Made by a program: the position numbers and the translations under genes. Below the pieces are notes generated by a model. It searched no databases, was not told where the DNA came from, and was given only the letters and a program-made list of their open reading frames with translations. Positions 12,764-24,700 of a stretch of 64,000 bases of DNA are shown one piece after another. The stretch spans positions 33,046,001-33,110,000 of the forward strand of contig OY540810.1 of assembly GCA_961205875.1 (NCBI GenBank), given 5' to 3'. Numbering within the stretch: position 1 is the stretch's first letter; the number at the start of each line of letters is the position of its first letter. The stretch comes from Sialis fuliginosa (lineage: Eukaryota > Arthropoda > Insecta > Megaloptera > Sialidae).

Positions 12764-14039
12764 GCCTAGGCAAACTAGGAAACTGCTTAGGGCTTGTAAT
12801 TTCGTAATTACTAAATTATTACAAAAGTATTTATTAATAAAATTAAAATGGAAAAATTGGGTCAGGAGTAAAAAAGGCCATTTAGTTCTATCAGAGAAGT
12901 TTTTTTGGCGAAAAAAGGTCTTCAGATACTATGCAGATAATTTTTTAATTAATGATTGTTTAATGGGTAGGGCCCGCAATGGGAACTTTTCCTAGGGCCT
13001 TATTTTTCCTTAGTCCGACGCTGTTACTTGTTATTTATATTTTCAAATAACGTAAAACCAATTATAATACAAATTAAAAAATAAGTCAATTTGGCTTTTG
13101 AATGGCATATATTTTAAAACCATTGCTTAATAAAAGAGAATATAATAAAAATTATGGATAATTCACACATAATTTACGTGAATTTTTATGACGTTATTCT
13201 TTCGCAAATACGATAAAAACTGCAGTGTCTGCGGTTGAATAATCATTTGTTACGCCACTGGTTTATAGATACAATGTTCAATTACTCATTACTTGTGGCG
13301 GTAACATACACATAACTATTTACATTAAAAACAGATAGTAGAATTGATTTATGTAATGTAAAGCCGGCATTGTTACATCCGGACACAAATATAACGCATT
13401 ATTAAAAATATAGGAGCGACCATACCAAAATATCAAGGTTATACATCCGACAGGTATTACATTATAAAATAAAAATTAACATTTTCAACTCGAATAAGAA
13501 CTGCTTAAATATAAATAAAAACAACCCGTGAGCCTTTATTACGTTGTATACGTACAGAAAATAGAACGTGTCTATTTATAAACACATAAAAACACTGATA
13601 TCTTTTTAAGATATTTTTTGTTAATAATCCACATCACATGCACGTCCTTTTCATTTTGAATATGTATAATATAATAAATAAAAAAATTTAACTACCTATT
13701 GTAACATATTTAAAAAACAAATAGCTAATAGCTATTAATATTACATTTGAAAATAATGTTGTGATAAAATAAACAACTTTATTAACTTACTTTCATATCT
13801 AAAATAATTATGTTTATATCATTATGCACATATCACTAGTTTAATGAACAATATAATATGCATGAGACTGGAATTTTTTATATAAACTGTGGCCAATGAC
13901 CGCTATTTACCTTTATCGAGAATTTAGATTCCATTAAAATTAGTTTATCATCGCGGAATATTGTTTGATGCGACCATTGTTGAAAACGATGTTTTCATAT
14001 TTGTATTTTAATTGTCGCGAAACAAATAAAAACATACAA

Positions 14040-14461
14040 CACAATCCATACACGGACACAAACTGACGAACGTCGATGTTTTCAACCTATCACCACTAGC
14101 CTGCGGCTGCTGCTGCGGTTTCTTAACTCAGCAAGTTTCCTATGCTCAGTAAGAGAAGGGGTTAATATTAATAAAAAATCATTATAAGGATAATAAACAA
14201 ATAATTTATAGTGGTTTTTGGTGCCATCATTTACATTTTATGTTATCGTAATTAATAATAAAGTACATAGGCATAATTTCGATTAATTTTAATCGATGCT
14301 TTGAATCATATTTATAATTCGATACTTTATAGCGATCAATGTTACAGACCCTCTTATTTTGACATTTCATGAGCACATGCTGTTCCCATTAGCGATGATA
14401 CATAACCTATACTTACGATAATAGTTGATGTTTTGCTGAAAATAGTTCAAAATATATTAAA
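14040..14461. promoter_or_regulatory. Possible divergent promoter zone upstream of RCL1
   Basis: A GC-richer patch at about 14070-14160 (containing gcctgcggctgctgctgcgg) stands out from the AT-rich surroundings and lies about 300 bp before the RCL1 start. It could be a promoter or first non-coding exon for RCL1, or on the other strand for the halfway-like gene, whose first coding exon appears to start right after a splice acceptor. No TATA box or initiator could be fixed. Confidence 0.3.
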
Positions 14462-16049
14462 ATGACTTCGATTGGAGTTGTAAATAACGTCATTGTATAT
14501 AAAGGTAGTAATTATTTAAGGCAACGCTTATTATTATCGACATTAAGTGGAAAACCTGTAAGAATTATAGAAATTAGGCATTTAGATGATGAACCAGGTT
14601 TGAGAGAGTATGAAATAAATTTAGTTCGATTATTAGATAAAATAACAAATGGAACAACGATTGAAGTAAGTGAAACAGGTACTGCATTGTATTACAATCC
14701 CGGTTTATTACAAGGAGGTAAAATTGATCACGAGTGCAGTACTGAACGTGGAATAGGTAAGAAGATATATATCTTAATTGTATTTACATTTTTATAAATG
14801 AAATTATTTAACATTTTAGCATATTATCTTGAGATTCTTTTGTGTGTGGGACCTTTTTGCAAACTACCTATAAACGCTACATTACGAGGAGTTACCAATA
14901 ATAGTATCGATGTATCGGTAGATCATTTCAAAACAGCAGCAATTTCAATATTGAAGCAGTTCTTAAAAGTCGACGATGGATTAGAATTTAAAATAACAAA
15001 ACGTGGAATGCCGCCGTTAGGAGGTGGAGAAGTTATTTTTCACTGTCCTGTTAAAAAAAATCTCTTTCCAATACAGTTTTCTGACTATGGGATGGTGAAA
15101 CGAATAAGAGGAACTGTTTATACTTTAAGAGTGTCACCTGCGATAGCTAACAGAATAGTTGAAACAGCGAAAGGAGTAATGTTGAATTTCTTACCTGATG
15201 TATATATAAATACCGACCATTGCAAAGGCAAACAGGCTGGAAAGAGTCCTGGTTTTGGTATTAATCTAGTTGCAGAAACAACATCGGGTGTTATATATTG
15301 TGCTGAACAGGTAATAATTTTTGTTAACATTCGTGAACAATGATTTCAAAGCTATCAGTAAAAATATACATTATTTTGCACTTACGTAAGCATTAAACCA
15401 ATCTATATACCTGGCATATTTTAAAAAAAGGATTGTTACGTTCATTAAAGGAACCATTTTTTTTAAATTGTTCTAATTGTTGCTGAAAAAAAGTCCAGTT
15501 TTTTTCAGGATTTTGTATAGTGTTTACCAATTGTGTACATTGTTGTTCATAATATTTTTTTTATTTTTTTGTTTGGTTTCTGAAATTTATTTTATGATTT
15601 TTCATGACAAACTTTTGTTAAAAAAGTGAAAGAAATTCATTACTTCTTTATTTTTTATAAAAGATTTTTCATAATAAATAATTTTTAAGGTATCAAAAGA
15701 AGTTTCTGAAGGAGAAAATGAACCATCCATACCTGAAGATCTAGGCACTGATTGTGCACAAAGACTTCTAGAAGAAATATATAGAGGGGGGTGTTGCGAT
15801 TCAGCTTTCCAATCTGTAGTAGCTCTGTTTATGGCCCTCGGACAGAAAGATGTATCTACGTTTGTTGTTGGACCTTTGTCACAGTACACAATATCATTTT
15901 TAAGACATTTAAAAGAGTTTTTTGGAGTGACGTTTAAACTAGAACATTTAAAACCCGATAGTGAAGATGATACGATACCTGGTGCCGATAAAATAGTTCT
16001 AACTTGTGTTGGAGTAGGTTATTTGAATCTTAGTAAACGTGTGCTGTAA
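14462..16049 (+). CDS. RCL1: RNA 3'-terminal phosphate cyclase-like protein RCL1 (3 exons)
   Basis: Exons 14462-14756, 14820-15310 and 15690-16049 join with phases 1 and 0 at GT-AG borders to give 381 aa, the usual length for the family. Recognisable stretches are YKGSNYLRQRLLLSTLSGKP near the N-terminus, YNPGLLQGGKIDHEC at about residues 79-93, then YYLEILLCVGPFCKLPINAT and RGVTNNSIDVSVDHFKT, HCPVKKNLFP, and GADKIVLTCVGVGYLNLSK at the end. RCL1 is a nucleolar relative of RNA cyclase that lacks cyclase activity; in yeast and animals it binds BMS1 and acts in U3-dependent pre-18S rRNA cleavage. The first intron is only 63 bp. The gene looks intact and ends at TAA 16047-16049. An AATAAA-type signal lies near 16254. 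Confidence 0.95.
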
Positions 16050-17395
16050 TTTATAAATTATCGTAAATATATTTTTTATTACATAATTTTAATTCTTGTT
16101 TATAAAAGTATGATTTTTCTGGAATTTCATGGTAAGTATAATTAATTTAAAATGTTTAACATTAAAATGGAATACTTGTCTTAATTAAAGCAAGAATATT
16201 TTTTGTTTTTTGTTTTACTTGTACTTAATAGTATTTATATATTTATATTTTGCAATAAAAAAATCATTAGGATTATAATTGTTGAAGAAATACAAAAATG
16301 CATATAAATTATCCACAAAAATCTTCAGGAAATATATTAAATTAAATAAATATATATAACTTTAATAGTTTATTGTTTGATATATTACAACCATTAATTT
16401 CTGTGATGGCGTTTGAGAAAAAAAATTATATAAATCGATACATTATAATTATAATTAGAATTATCAATTATACATTTTACATACATATACATTAAATACA
16501 AAAATATATTTTTTTCAGTTCATAATTTTATTTTATTTCATAATGTCATATTTTATAATAAATAATATTAAATTTATAAAAATGTAAGTTATAATTAAAT
16601 AAAAAAATTAATCTGATTCAGAAATTCCCCCAGGTCACCAATTTGAATTTTTTTTTATACTTACATTAGTATTTTTAATTTTACGTATTAATATTTCCTT
16701 GCTATTTAATTTTAATGAAATAAATATGTCAGTACTTAATATTTAATTAGTAATGAATAAATTATATTAAAAATAATTGATTTATTTAATTACAACTTTT
16801 TATTTTTTAGAAATGAATATTTTTAATCGTTTTCGTTTTTCTAAAACCATCCATGATCAATAATTTATCTGTAATTGACTCTAGCAGGGTAGCCAAAAAT
16901 ATCTGGAACATTTTAAAAACTACTATACAGTGGCATGTTAAAAAATAGGCCCGAGGTAAAAGGGGGTCCTCGAACCCACGAAGGGGGCCCGGAAGAGTTG
17001 CAAGTGTAAGATGTGTTGTAAATTAAATTTTAGTTTGTGAAGACCTTTTTAATTTCAATAATCGTGAAATTGACCGACGAGCAAAAGAAAGTTCTTTCTG
17101 TATTTTTTTCCCAAACAAATTTATTTTTTGCCTATAATATTTAAACGTCATAACGTGCCATGATTGTTTCAGTTCTTAAGAGTTTTTTTTCATTAAGTAG
17201 CAAACAATTCGTTATATTAAGATTTTTGAAGCATCAGCGCGTGGTTATTAATAAAAAACATATTTTTCGTTTGTTTTTCCTATTACTTTTCTAGATCTGT
17301 GGCAACCCTGTCTAGAAACCGCCCTATAGCAGACACTAATTTCGTTAGTGACAGTATTTTGGACATTGATAAGATTAAAAAATATGAAGAGCAAC

Positions 17396-17548
17396 CAGTG
17401 GCGCACCCAGAAAAAAACTTTTTTTTGTAATTATATGTAATTTTTATTTTTTTATGTATCACAAATCACAATTGTTAGATTAAATAATGTATATTGACAA
17501 ATTTGGGGGGTTCTAATACCTAACCCTCTCCCATTGGGTACGCCACTG
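17396..17548. mobile_element. Short hAT MITE (CAGTGGCGCACCCAG family)
   Basis: The 153-bp element begins CAGTGGCGCACCCAG and ends GGGTACGCCACTG. The flanks AGAGCAAC and GGAGCAAC match at 7 of 8 positions, as expected for a hAT target duplication. A second copy with the same internal sequence lies at 19292-19458. Confidence 0.75.
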
Positions 17549-17729
17549 GGAGCAACCATTATTTTATTTGCTTCTAGCAAAAACGGTTATGATTATATTA
17601 TATAACAATACAATGCACTATGAAGGGCTTCAAAATTGTAAAACAAGATGATATTACTTGCACCAATACAACCAATTAAACTCATGCTAACTCAAGTTTT
17701 ACGATTTTGAAATACCTCCAATACACACA

Positions 17730-18213
17730 AAATACGTTTACACAGAACTGTTATACCGGTTTTACTGTAACCGATGTAGTAACACCGGGTTTAAAAACGC
17801 CTGTAGATCAGGTTTAGTTATGCTATTGCTCTTGATCTACAGGCTTAGCATAACTAAACCGGAATAAAGACGCATGGGCATATTTATATCTATTTAGCCA
17901 ATCCCAAAGAATATAAGTATAGGGATTTTATCGTAATGCACATCACATTGACATTTGAAAAAGCGTCGTCAGTTAAAACATGGTTAAAAAAACCAAAAAC
18001 GAAGAGATGGAAAACAAAAGAAAGCGTGAGTCGAGACGAAGTATTTTTGGGATTTCTTGTTGATACGCTATCAAACTTATAGCGTACTTCAAATCGGAAT
18101 TATAATTCCAGCGGGCATTACTTATTCTCGTATGTGTAAACAGTACCGCTTAGAATGGTTTAACTACATCGGTTACAGTAAAATCGGAATAACAGCGCTG
18201 TGTAAACGCACTC
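17730..18213. mobile_element. TIR element with CGTTTACACAG ends, longer copy
   Basis: It shares ends with the 252-bp element at 29805-30056: left ATACGTTTACACAG, right GCTGTGTAAACGCACTC, with ACCGATGTAGT inside each end. The middle differs: about 130 bp at 17940-18070 is absent from the short copy and contains a basic frame beginning MVKKTKNEEMENKRKRESRR. That might be the start of the parent element's protein, but it is too short to identify. Confidence 0.55.
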
Positions 18214-18304
18214 ATAGTATGTTTACTTATCCATCACTGTTTTTATCACATATACAAACAACTTTCAGTCACTTTTATAAATAGATTAATAACTTAACAC
18301 TACT

Positions 18305-18741
18305 TTATTCCTTACAACCTAATCCTGCCGACCAATTGCATATTCCTCCAACAGGATCAAAACTCAGATTCTTAGGACACGTGTATTCCCATCCAATAAC
18401 GGCTCCACTTTCCATTTTGGCACAAGAAATGAACTTTTTACAAGATACGGGATGCGGGAAGTTGCCTTGGTCCAAGCACTGGATTTTACCTGACGGGTGA
18501 ATAAGGACTTTGCCTTTGATTGGGCCTTTCTTGATGATTCTTGCGTCGCCATCGTCGTAGTAATCGTAGTCGATTATCGGACGGTAAGTTCGTGAACTTA
18601 CAGTGACTTTGGCGAAAGGTTCGGGACGTTCCGGACGTCTGCGGCGAACAATAGGAGCTGCGGTGAATATTGTTATCGGTGAAATTGTTGAGCTGTGAAT
18701 TCGGATTTTTTGACGTTGCATCGGTGTTGTTTCTGCGAAAA
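18305..18741 (-). CDS. Cht6: Chitinase gene: terminal exon with C-terminal CBM14
   Basis: The last exon encodes a basic linker (VRRRRPERPEPFAKVTV), a Tyr/Asp patch (IIDYDYYDDGD) and a complete six-Cys CBM14 domain from IQCLDQGNFPHPVSCKKFIS to ICNWSAGLGCKE, then TAA at 18307-18305. The second chitin-binding domain, far from the catalytic end, could let the protein bridge chitin fibres. The C-terminal CBM14 is a known feature of long CHT6 isoforms. Base composition is clearly more GC-rich than the flanks, which supports real coding. Confidence 0.93.
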
Positions 18742-21700
18742 CTGTAAAATTAAACATTTTATGGTTATTGCCTAGCACTAGTAAGTTGTGAACTATCCGT
18801 ATTTTTTTCAATAAAAAAAATTTGATTTCGAAAAATTTAGTTTTTAATTTATATGCACAACACTTTTAATAGAATTTTTTACTATGTTAATAATTTAAAA
18901 TCGAACATTAAATATAATGTTGGGTATTTTATAGCAATTCTAAAACAGTAATATTTTTTTCGAGATCTACTTTTGTTCTCGAGATATCTATATTATTATA
19001 AGCTAGAAAAATGAACAAATATTTGAACAAAATCCAACTTTAAATGGGGCTCTCCGAGTTAGCACAAGGTTTAACTCGTGGGACTTTTGGGTGGTGAAAC
19101 TACAATGTCCCCCCTACATTATGGCATAACAATTTTGCTGTTCCCAGAGAATTCCGCTCTAAATCTAATTTGACTATACTAATATAATTTTGGCAACCGC
19201 AGTACATTTCAACTGCTCATTTCTTATTACTTATTTTGATTTTAATGACGATTTTTCTTTTAGGTCGCCAATTTTACTAATTTTAATGAATAAGTGGCGC
19301 ACCTAGAAAAAAAACGAGGGGGTGAACTTTTTTTGTAATTTTATGTGATTTTTATTTTTTTATATATATCACAATATTCATAGTTATTAAATCAAATATT
19401 GTATATTAACTAATTCGGGCGGGGGGCATAACCCCTAGCATTCCCCTTGGGTGCTGAGCTTTGATAGGTTCAATTGGCAACTAGAATAACATTGTATGTT
19501 TGTTGAAGTCGGACATTTAGTATAATATGATAAGAAATAAAATCAACCAATAAAAATATTAAAACCTTTACCTACGCATCAGTATAGGCAAATTATCATT
19601 TAGTTTATTTATAATGTACCGGACTTAAGAATAAATAATACTACAACTGGATTAAAACACCTACATAAAGTGATATAAAACAAGTTTAAAATATCAAATT
19701 CGTAACCCAATTACTTAATGAAAACATGATATTTTTATTCTATTGCCGACATTGTACATAATGTATTTGACCTACATTGTATTGGTTTATAAGATATATG
19801 CCAAATAAAAAAAGATAACTTAATTCTTTTTATAAGAACGACATTCCATAAGATAAATAAATTTTAGCAAAGCTAATTTTGACCTTCCACTTAATCAGTT
19901 CTTATATACATATGTAAAAGTAGAGGCGTAGCTATAGGACTCCTTGCGCCCTCAGGAAGGACCTGTATTAATTAGTACCCTTTATCTTTGAATTATTATT
20001 AAACTTATAACCTTAACTGTTACCCCTTAACAAACCTAATACATGACAATGTCATAAATGACAATGTCCAAATAGAAATAATTATGTTTCAGAACATAAT
20101 AAACAAAGAAAAACTAGTATTTGGACTTCGAAAAATATATTTATGATTTTAAAATAAATGTGGATTTATTATTAAAGAAATTATTGATTTTGGTGTACTC
20201 AATAACATTGTTTAGGCCTCGACATACACTACATATGTCATTAATTAACAACTAGCTCCACAAAAAAAATCAAGATTTGTCTAATAGTTGGAATGTAATT
20301 ATGAAATACAGTAGGGTCTCTTTTTACGCGGTAGATACGTTCCACAGCCAATCGCGTATAAAAAATCGTTTGAAAAAAGACATTGCTTATATTGTAAAAT
20401 TAGGGATACGTTTGATAAGTTTCTAAAACCGCGTTAAAGTAAGAATGTCTAAAAAAAAAACAAAGAAAATTAGTTCGAAAATCTGAATGAAATTGATGTA
20501 AAACTTAAAATAAAATAAGTTTGTTTTTGAATTATATTTATTTAGTTAATATTGAAAACTGACAAATTTTTTTATATTTTTTCATCAAAATTATCGTCAC
20601 TATCTGAAAATAGAACTCGGTACCATTTGTGAATTGGTGCGAAATCTTGTTAAACGAATATTTTAATAATAACAAAACGTTTACATATTTAAATTCTTTA
20701 AATTGTCAGCTTTCATTATAGAGCGAGAGCTAACTGCAAAAAACTAGCCTATCGAGTAACAGGGTAAAATATTTTTTAAATGTTAGTATCCATAGCGAAC
20801 ATGAGTAAAATCATTTTGTGCCTGGGGGAAACTTGTTCATTTTTCAGTATAACCAAAGTAGCGGAAATTGACCCTCTTTCTTATTTTTGTCTAAATCAAA
20901 AATGGCGCCTGCAGGGGGCTTTTAAAGCAAATTCAAAAATAAAAAAATAAAATTGGTATACCAAATATCAAAATGTATATCTCAATTAGTAGAATGTGAC
21001 CAATTTTTTATTTTTTTTCTAACTCAAAAATGGCGCCAGCAGGGTTCTTCAAACAGTATTTTATTTTGCCCCCTTCTCTCAAAATCTGTAACTACTGGCT
21101 CAAAAAATCTGAAAAAAATTTGGTAACGAGGCTTTGGTGGGACTATCAACTACAAACACTAAAGTCAACAATATCTTTTTAAATTTTGGAATAATAGGGA
21201 AGGGTGTCAAAAATTTTTTTTGCAGTCAGCTCTTGGTCTATTAGATACTCCACTCGCCGAAACGGGGAATCCCTGAATTTGCATGAAAATCGCACCGCGT
21301 AACTTCAAATCCGCGTAAAAAAAGACTCTACTGTTAAAAAATGTATACAATTTGTTGATAAATAAATGAAATATTTTTCTTTTGAAAAGTATAAAGGGGA
21401 ACAGGTACTAAAGGTAAATTAATATAATCGTTGTTTTTCGTTGTTCCATAAAAAACCTCATTTTTCGAATTACCAGGTATCACTATTAAAAAATCGGCAA
21501 ATAGAGTTCCGAACGGTTAAAAAAATTACCTGTAGGAGTCACAGTCTGGTATCTATACCTATCACCACCTCTCTCAGTCGGTAACGGTGCAGATTGGATA
21601 TCATGAAGTGCAGAAGCAATCTCAGCTAGTTGTGTCGTGTCATCCTCATTGTGTGCCATCGGTCTCTGGTTTGTTGACTCTAGACTTTGGTCGTTGTCGT

Positions 21701-24700
21701 CCACAACGATCTGGTTCTTGACGGAAGATGGGGTGGTTGTGGTTGTTGTCGTAGTGCGAAGATTGGGTCGTCGGTTAGCGTAGTTGTATCGATTCACTAC
21801 AGGCTTGATTGTTGTACTTATTATTGTGGTGTTATCATCTAAAGCTACGAAAAAAATACGTTTATTTATTATCGCCTAAATTGAGATTCTAAAGAATACA
21901 AAGTATTGTAGCCTGTATGTAACGCACTGAGTTCAGTTTGTGCGCTATCATAAAATAATCAATATATCTTGACACTCAGAGCAGCTACTACGCGGGTTTT
22001 AGTCCCGAATTATAGATCTCGATTAGATTTACGTGATACAAGTACAAATCAAAAAATTTAACTAGTTTTAATGAGTGAAAAACTTCATATTATAAAAAAA
22101 AATTGTATTTCCACTATTTCGCTTGTAAACATTGATTAATGAATTAAAACAAAAATTACAGTATATAAGAATATATTTTCTACGCGGTAACGTTTTTAAT
22201 TTTTTGATTAAAATTTTTTAAATTGAATAAAAATAAAAAAAGCGTATTGCAAAAAAGCGCGCTGGCGATAATCTTTTTTCCAACTTGATTTACTATTATC
22301 GTCACTGCTTATTCCTTATGTTACTTAACGTATCAAAATATATCCTATAACCTGACTTATCCTGGCCAGGTTCTCGAGTTATAAATTCACTAACGTAAAT
22401 AAATACTGCAAAATATCATTCGATTTTAGATAGTTAATAAAATTACCTATAAGTAAGTACATTCAAATTCCTTTACCAATTTATCTGGAACATTTAACAT
22501 AATATAATATGTAATTAAGATAATCACGTATATGTTTTTACGGAATTCAGAAAAAATTCTTTAATGTAATAAATTAAATAATTTCTGTAAGAGAAACTGT
22601 GCAAATTATATAACAGCTATGTCTAAATAAACATACATAAAAATATATATATATATATCGAATGAGGAAAAACGTTTATAAAAAAACAGGTTGATTTTGA
22701 TTACGAAACATTAACAAAAATCGTCACATGCGTACCTACACCTTTAAAATCGCAATTAAAAATTCAAATATATTCAAAACGAAAGTGACAGTGGGAAAGT
22801 TATGTAGTTGTAAATACATAACATCGATCAGATTGGAAATATTCAAAAGGTATTCAATCAAAAGCAGAAGATGCGGCCAAACATGTGTGCGAAGGCGCGC
22901 CGTTAGAAAGTGACCCTCCCGTGGAGGATTAGCGAACTAAATGGTGGGGGGTTGTATAAGTGAGATTATACTATACACTTGTTTGACAGTAGTGATTCCA
23001 ATGCTGGGGAAGTTCGCTGTGTTTTATAATAATAATTTATAACATCGTTATTTTTTTTATCTTGAATAAAAAAAGTTTTGTGCAATATTTTAAAAAAATA
23101 ATTAAATACGAAAATTTATAATAATTGTTGAATTTTATAAAAGGTGCGTATTTTTTTTAAAGTGACTTTAATGTTAGAGTAAATGCATAATTAATTTTTA
23201 TTTATTTTATTATTAATTAAATTATTAAAATGGTGCTATGTTTAGTTATAAATTAATTAATAATAAGTGTAAAGGAACTATGAAATGTGATCAGGGAGTA
23301 TTTTATTTCATTTATTATTTATAATTTTTTTAAAATTAAAATGTTTATCATTTAGTTGTAGGCGTGGTATTAAAAATACATTTTATATTTATTATCATAA
23401 TTAAATATGTAAAATAAAATTTCTAAAATTATTTCAGAAATCAAAGCGACAATACATTTTTTTTATTATTTTTATAGAGTAACCTTTTTTCCATTTCAAA
23501 TTTAATTCTTCGTGAAATCAGTTATCTCATATTATACATATCGGATTCCGCGAACTGAAAAACAGTTAAATCCCCGTACATTTGTAGTTAATATAAACAT
23601 TAAAACTGGACTTAAATGGAACCTATAAATCAACCACAACGATTTCCACATTAGTTATTACATATACATATATTACAAAACACTTGCCTTTACTGGTTGT
23701 ACTCTGCGAACGCGGTCGGTACTTTCTGAAGATGATTCTAGTCGGCCTTGGTTTCCTGGACGTAGATGCCGTAGGCGGTTGCGCCGTTGTGGAGGCTGTT
23801 TGAGGACGCGTGACGACTCCTGGACGTCGCGACGGACGGCGCAAGAACGGAGTTCGTGCACTCGCCGGCACCGATGGTTCTGGGGTGGTTGTTATGGCAA
23901 CCTGTAATCCATATAGGATTAATATTGTTGTTTGTGTGGTATATGGTTAATATTTACAATGTACAGTCAAACTCAGGTATTGTGATATCGATCAGAAAAT
24001 AGTTAAGACACACATTTTTGTATCTCTCTTGAACTATATGTAAAGTAGGTATGTTTATTAAATTAGCAGATTTCTTAATACTTATAGTCTGACTGTATAT
24101 ATTACATTTGAATTATTTACAATGAAAACTGATTTTTTTGTGTATATTTTACAAGATATAACTGATTAAAAATACGTTTTATAATGTTACAAATATAACA
24201 AATAAGGTACTGGCACCAGTTATGGCCGCTATAAAAGCAAGGTTTACTGTTTTTGTGATTGCCGAAGTCAGCAAATATAGTTTGTTTTTTAAATTATAGC
24301 CTTTTATTTTGTTTATGTTTTTTCCAGTAATGGATAAAGTAAAACCAGTATTGAGCACGCAGTGATGGACACTTGCTAATGATTACAAAATTATAAGTAG
24401 TACGACACAAAAGATATAAAAGAAAGAATCGTCAAATTTGAAACAATGTAAAGCAGTTGCTATGATGATATAATAATTAATTAATAAATAAATTATACTA
24501 ATAATTAGTTTAAATGTCCACCTATTGGCCGATTGTCATCAAATCATGCTGTAAGACAGTTAAATGTATATAGATTAATATTCAAAAATGGTAGTAATCA
24601 AATATCAACAAATATTTCTAATTCAGTACATTTAATTAAAGAATAGCCATTACTAGGGTCATATCCAAGACTTGTGACAGTACCTTATCTTTAATTTAAA

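Larger units (their letters stand above)
11865..13023. mobile_element. Composite hAT-like element hosting two nested MITEs
   Basis: The outer ends are CAGTGGCGGACTAAAG on the left and, reverse-complemented, CAGCGTCGGACTAAGG on the right; 1159 bp including insertions. The sequence just inside both ends is GC-rich with GGCCC-type runs. Two other elements sit inside (11965-12237 and 12472-12763). The flanking 8 bp do not match, so the outer insertion is old or rearranged. Confidence 0.55.
4372..14461. other. Intergenic region, transposon-rich
   Basis: No host gene is visible in about 10 kb between the halfway-like and RCL1 genes. Short open frames here are AT-rich and not protein-like. The recognisable content is mobile-element debris, listed separately. 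Text at 9770-10060 contains a phrase (actgaactgatttta) also found at 50970, typical of a dispersed Helitron-like or similar repeat. The 4436-4760 stretch has two mariner-type end sequences beginning CAGGGTGGCC and CTGGGTGTTC next to TA dinucleotides. Confidence 0.5.
16050..18304. other. Intergenic gap between RCL1 and the chitinase gene 3' end
   Basis: About 2.2 kb separates two convergent genes. The first 800 bp are very AT-rich and hold only 3' flank. Two short transposons lie at 17396-17548 and 17730-18213. A partial GC-richer patch at 16930-17000 (ggcccgaggtaaaagggggtcc) looks like a decayed repeat. No gene is supported. Confidence 0.5.

Noticed and set aside
14741-14797. Continuation of RCL1 exon 1 past its donor
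   Set aside because: The family sequence resumes only after the 63-bp intron (GIAYYLE), so the added residues are intronic.
18364-18552. Second minus-strand frame within the terminal chitinase exon
   Set aside because: Out of frame with the six-Cys CBM14 domain.
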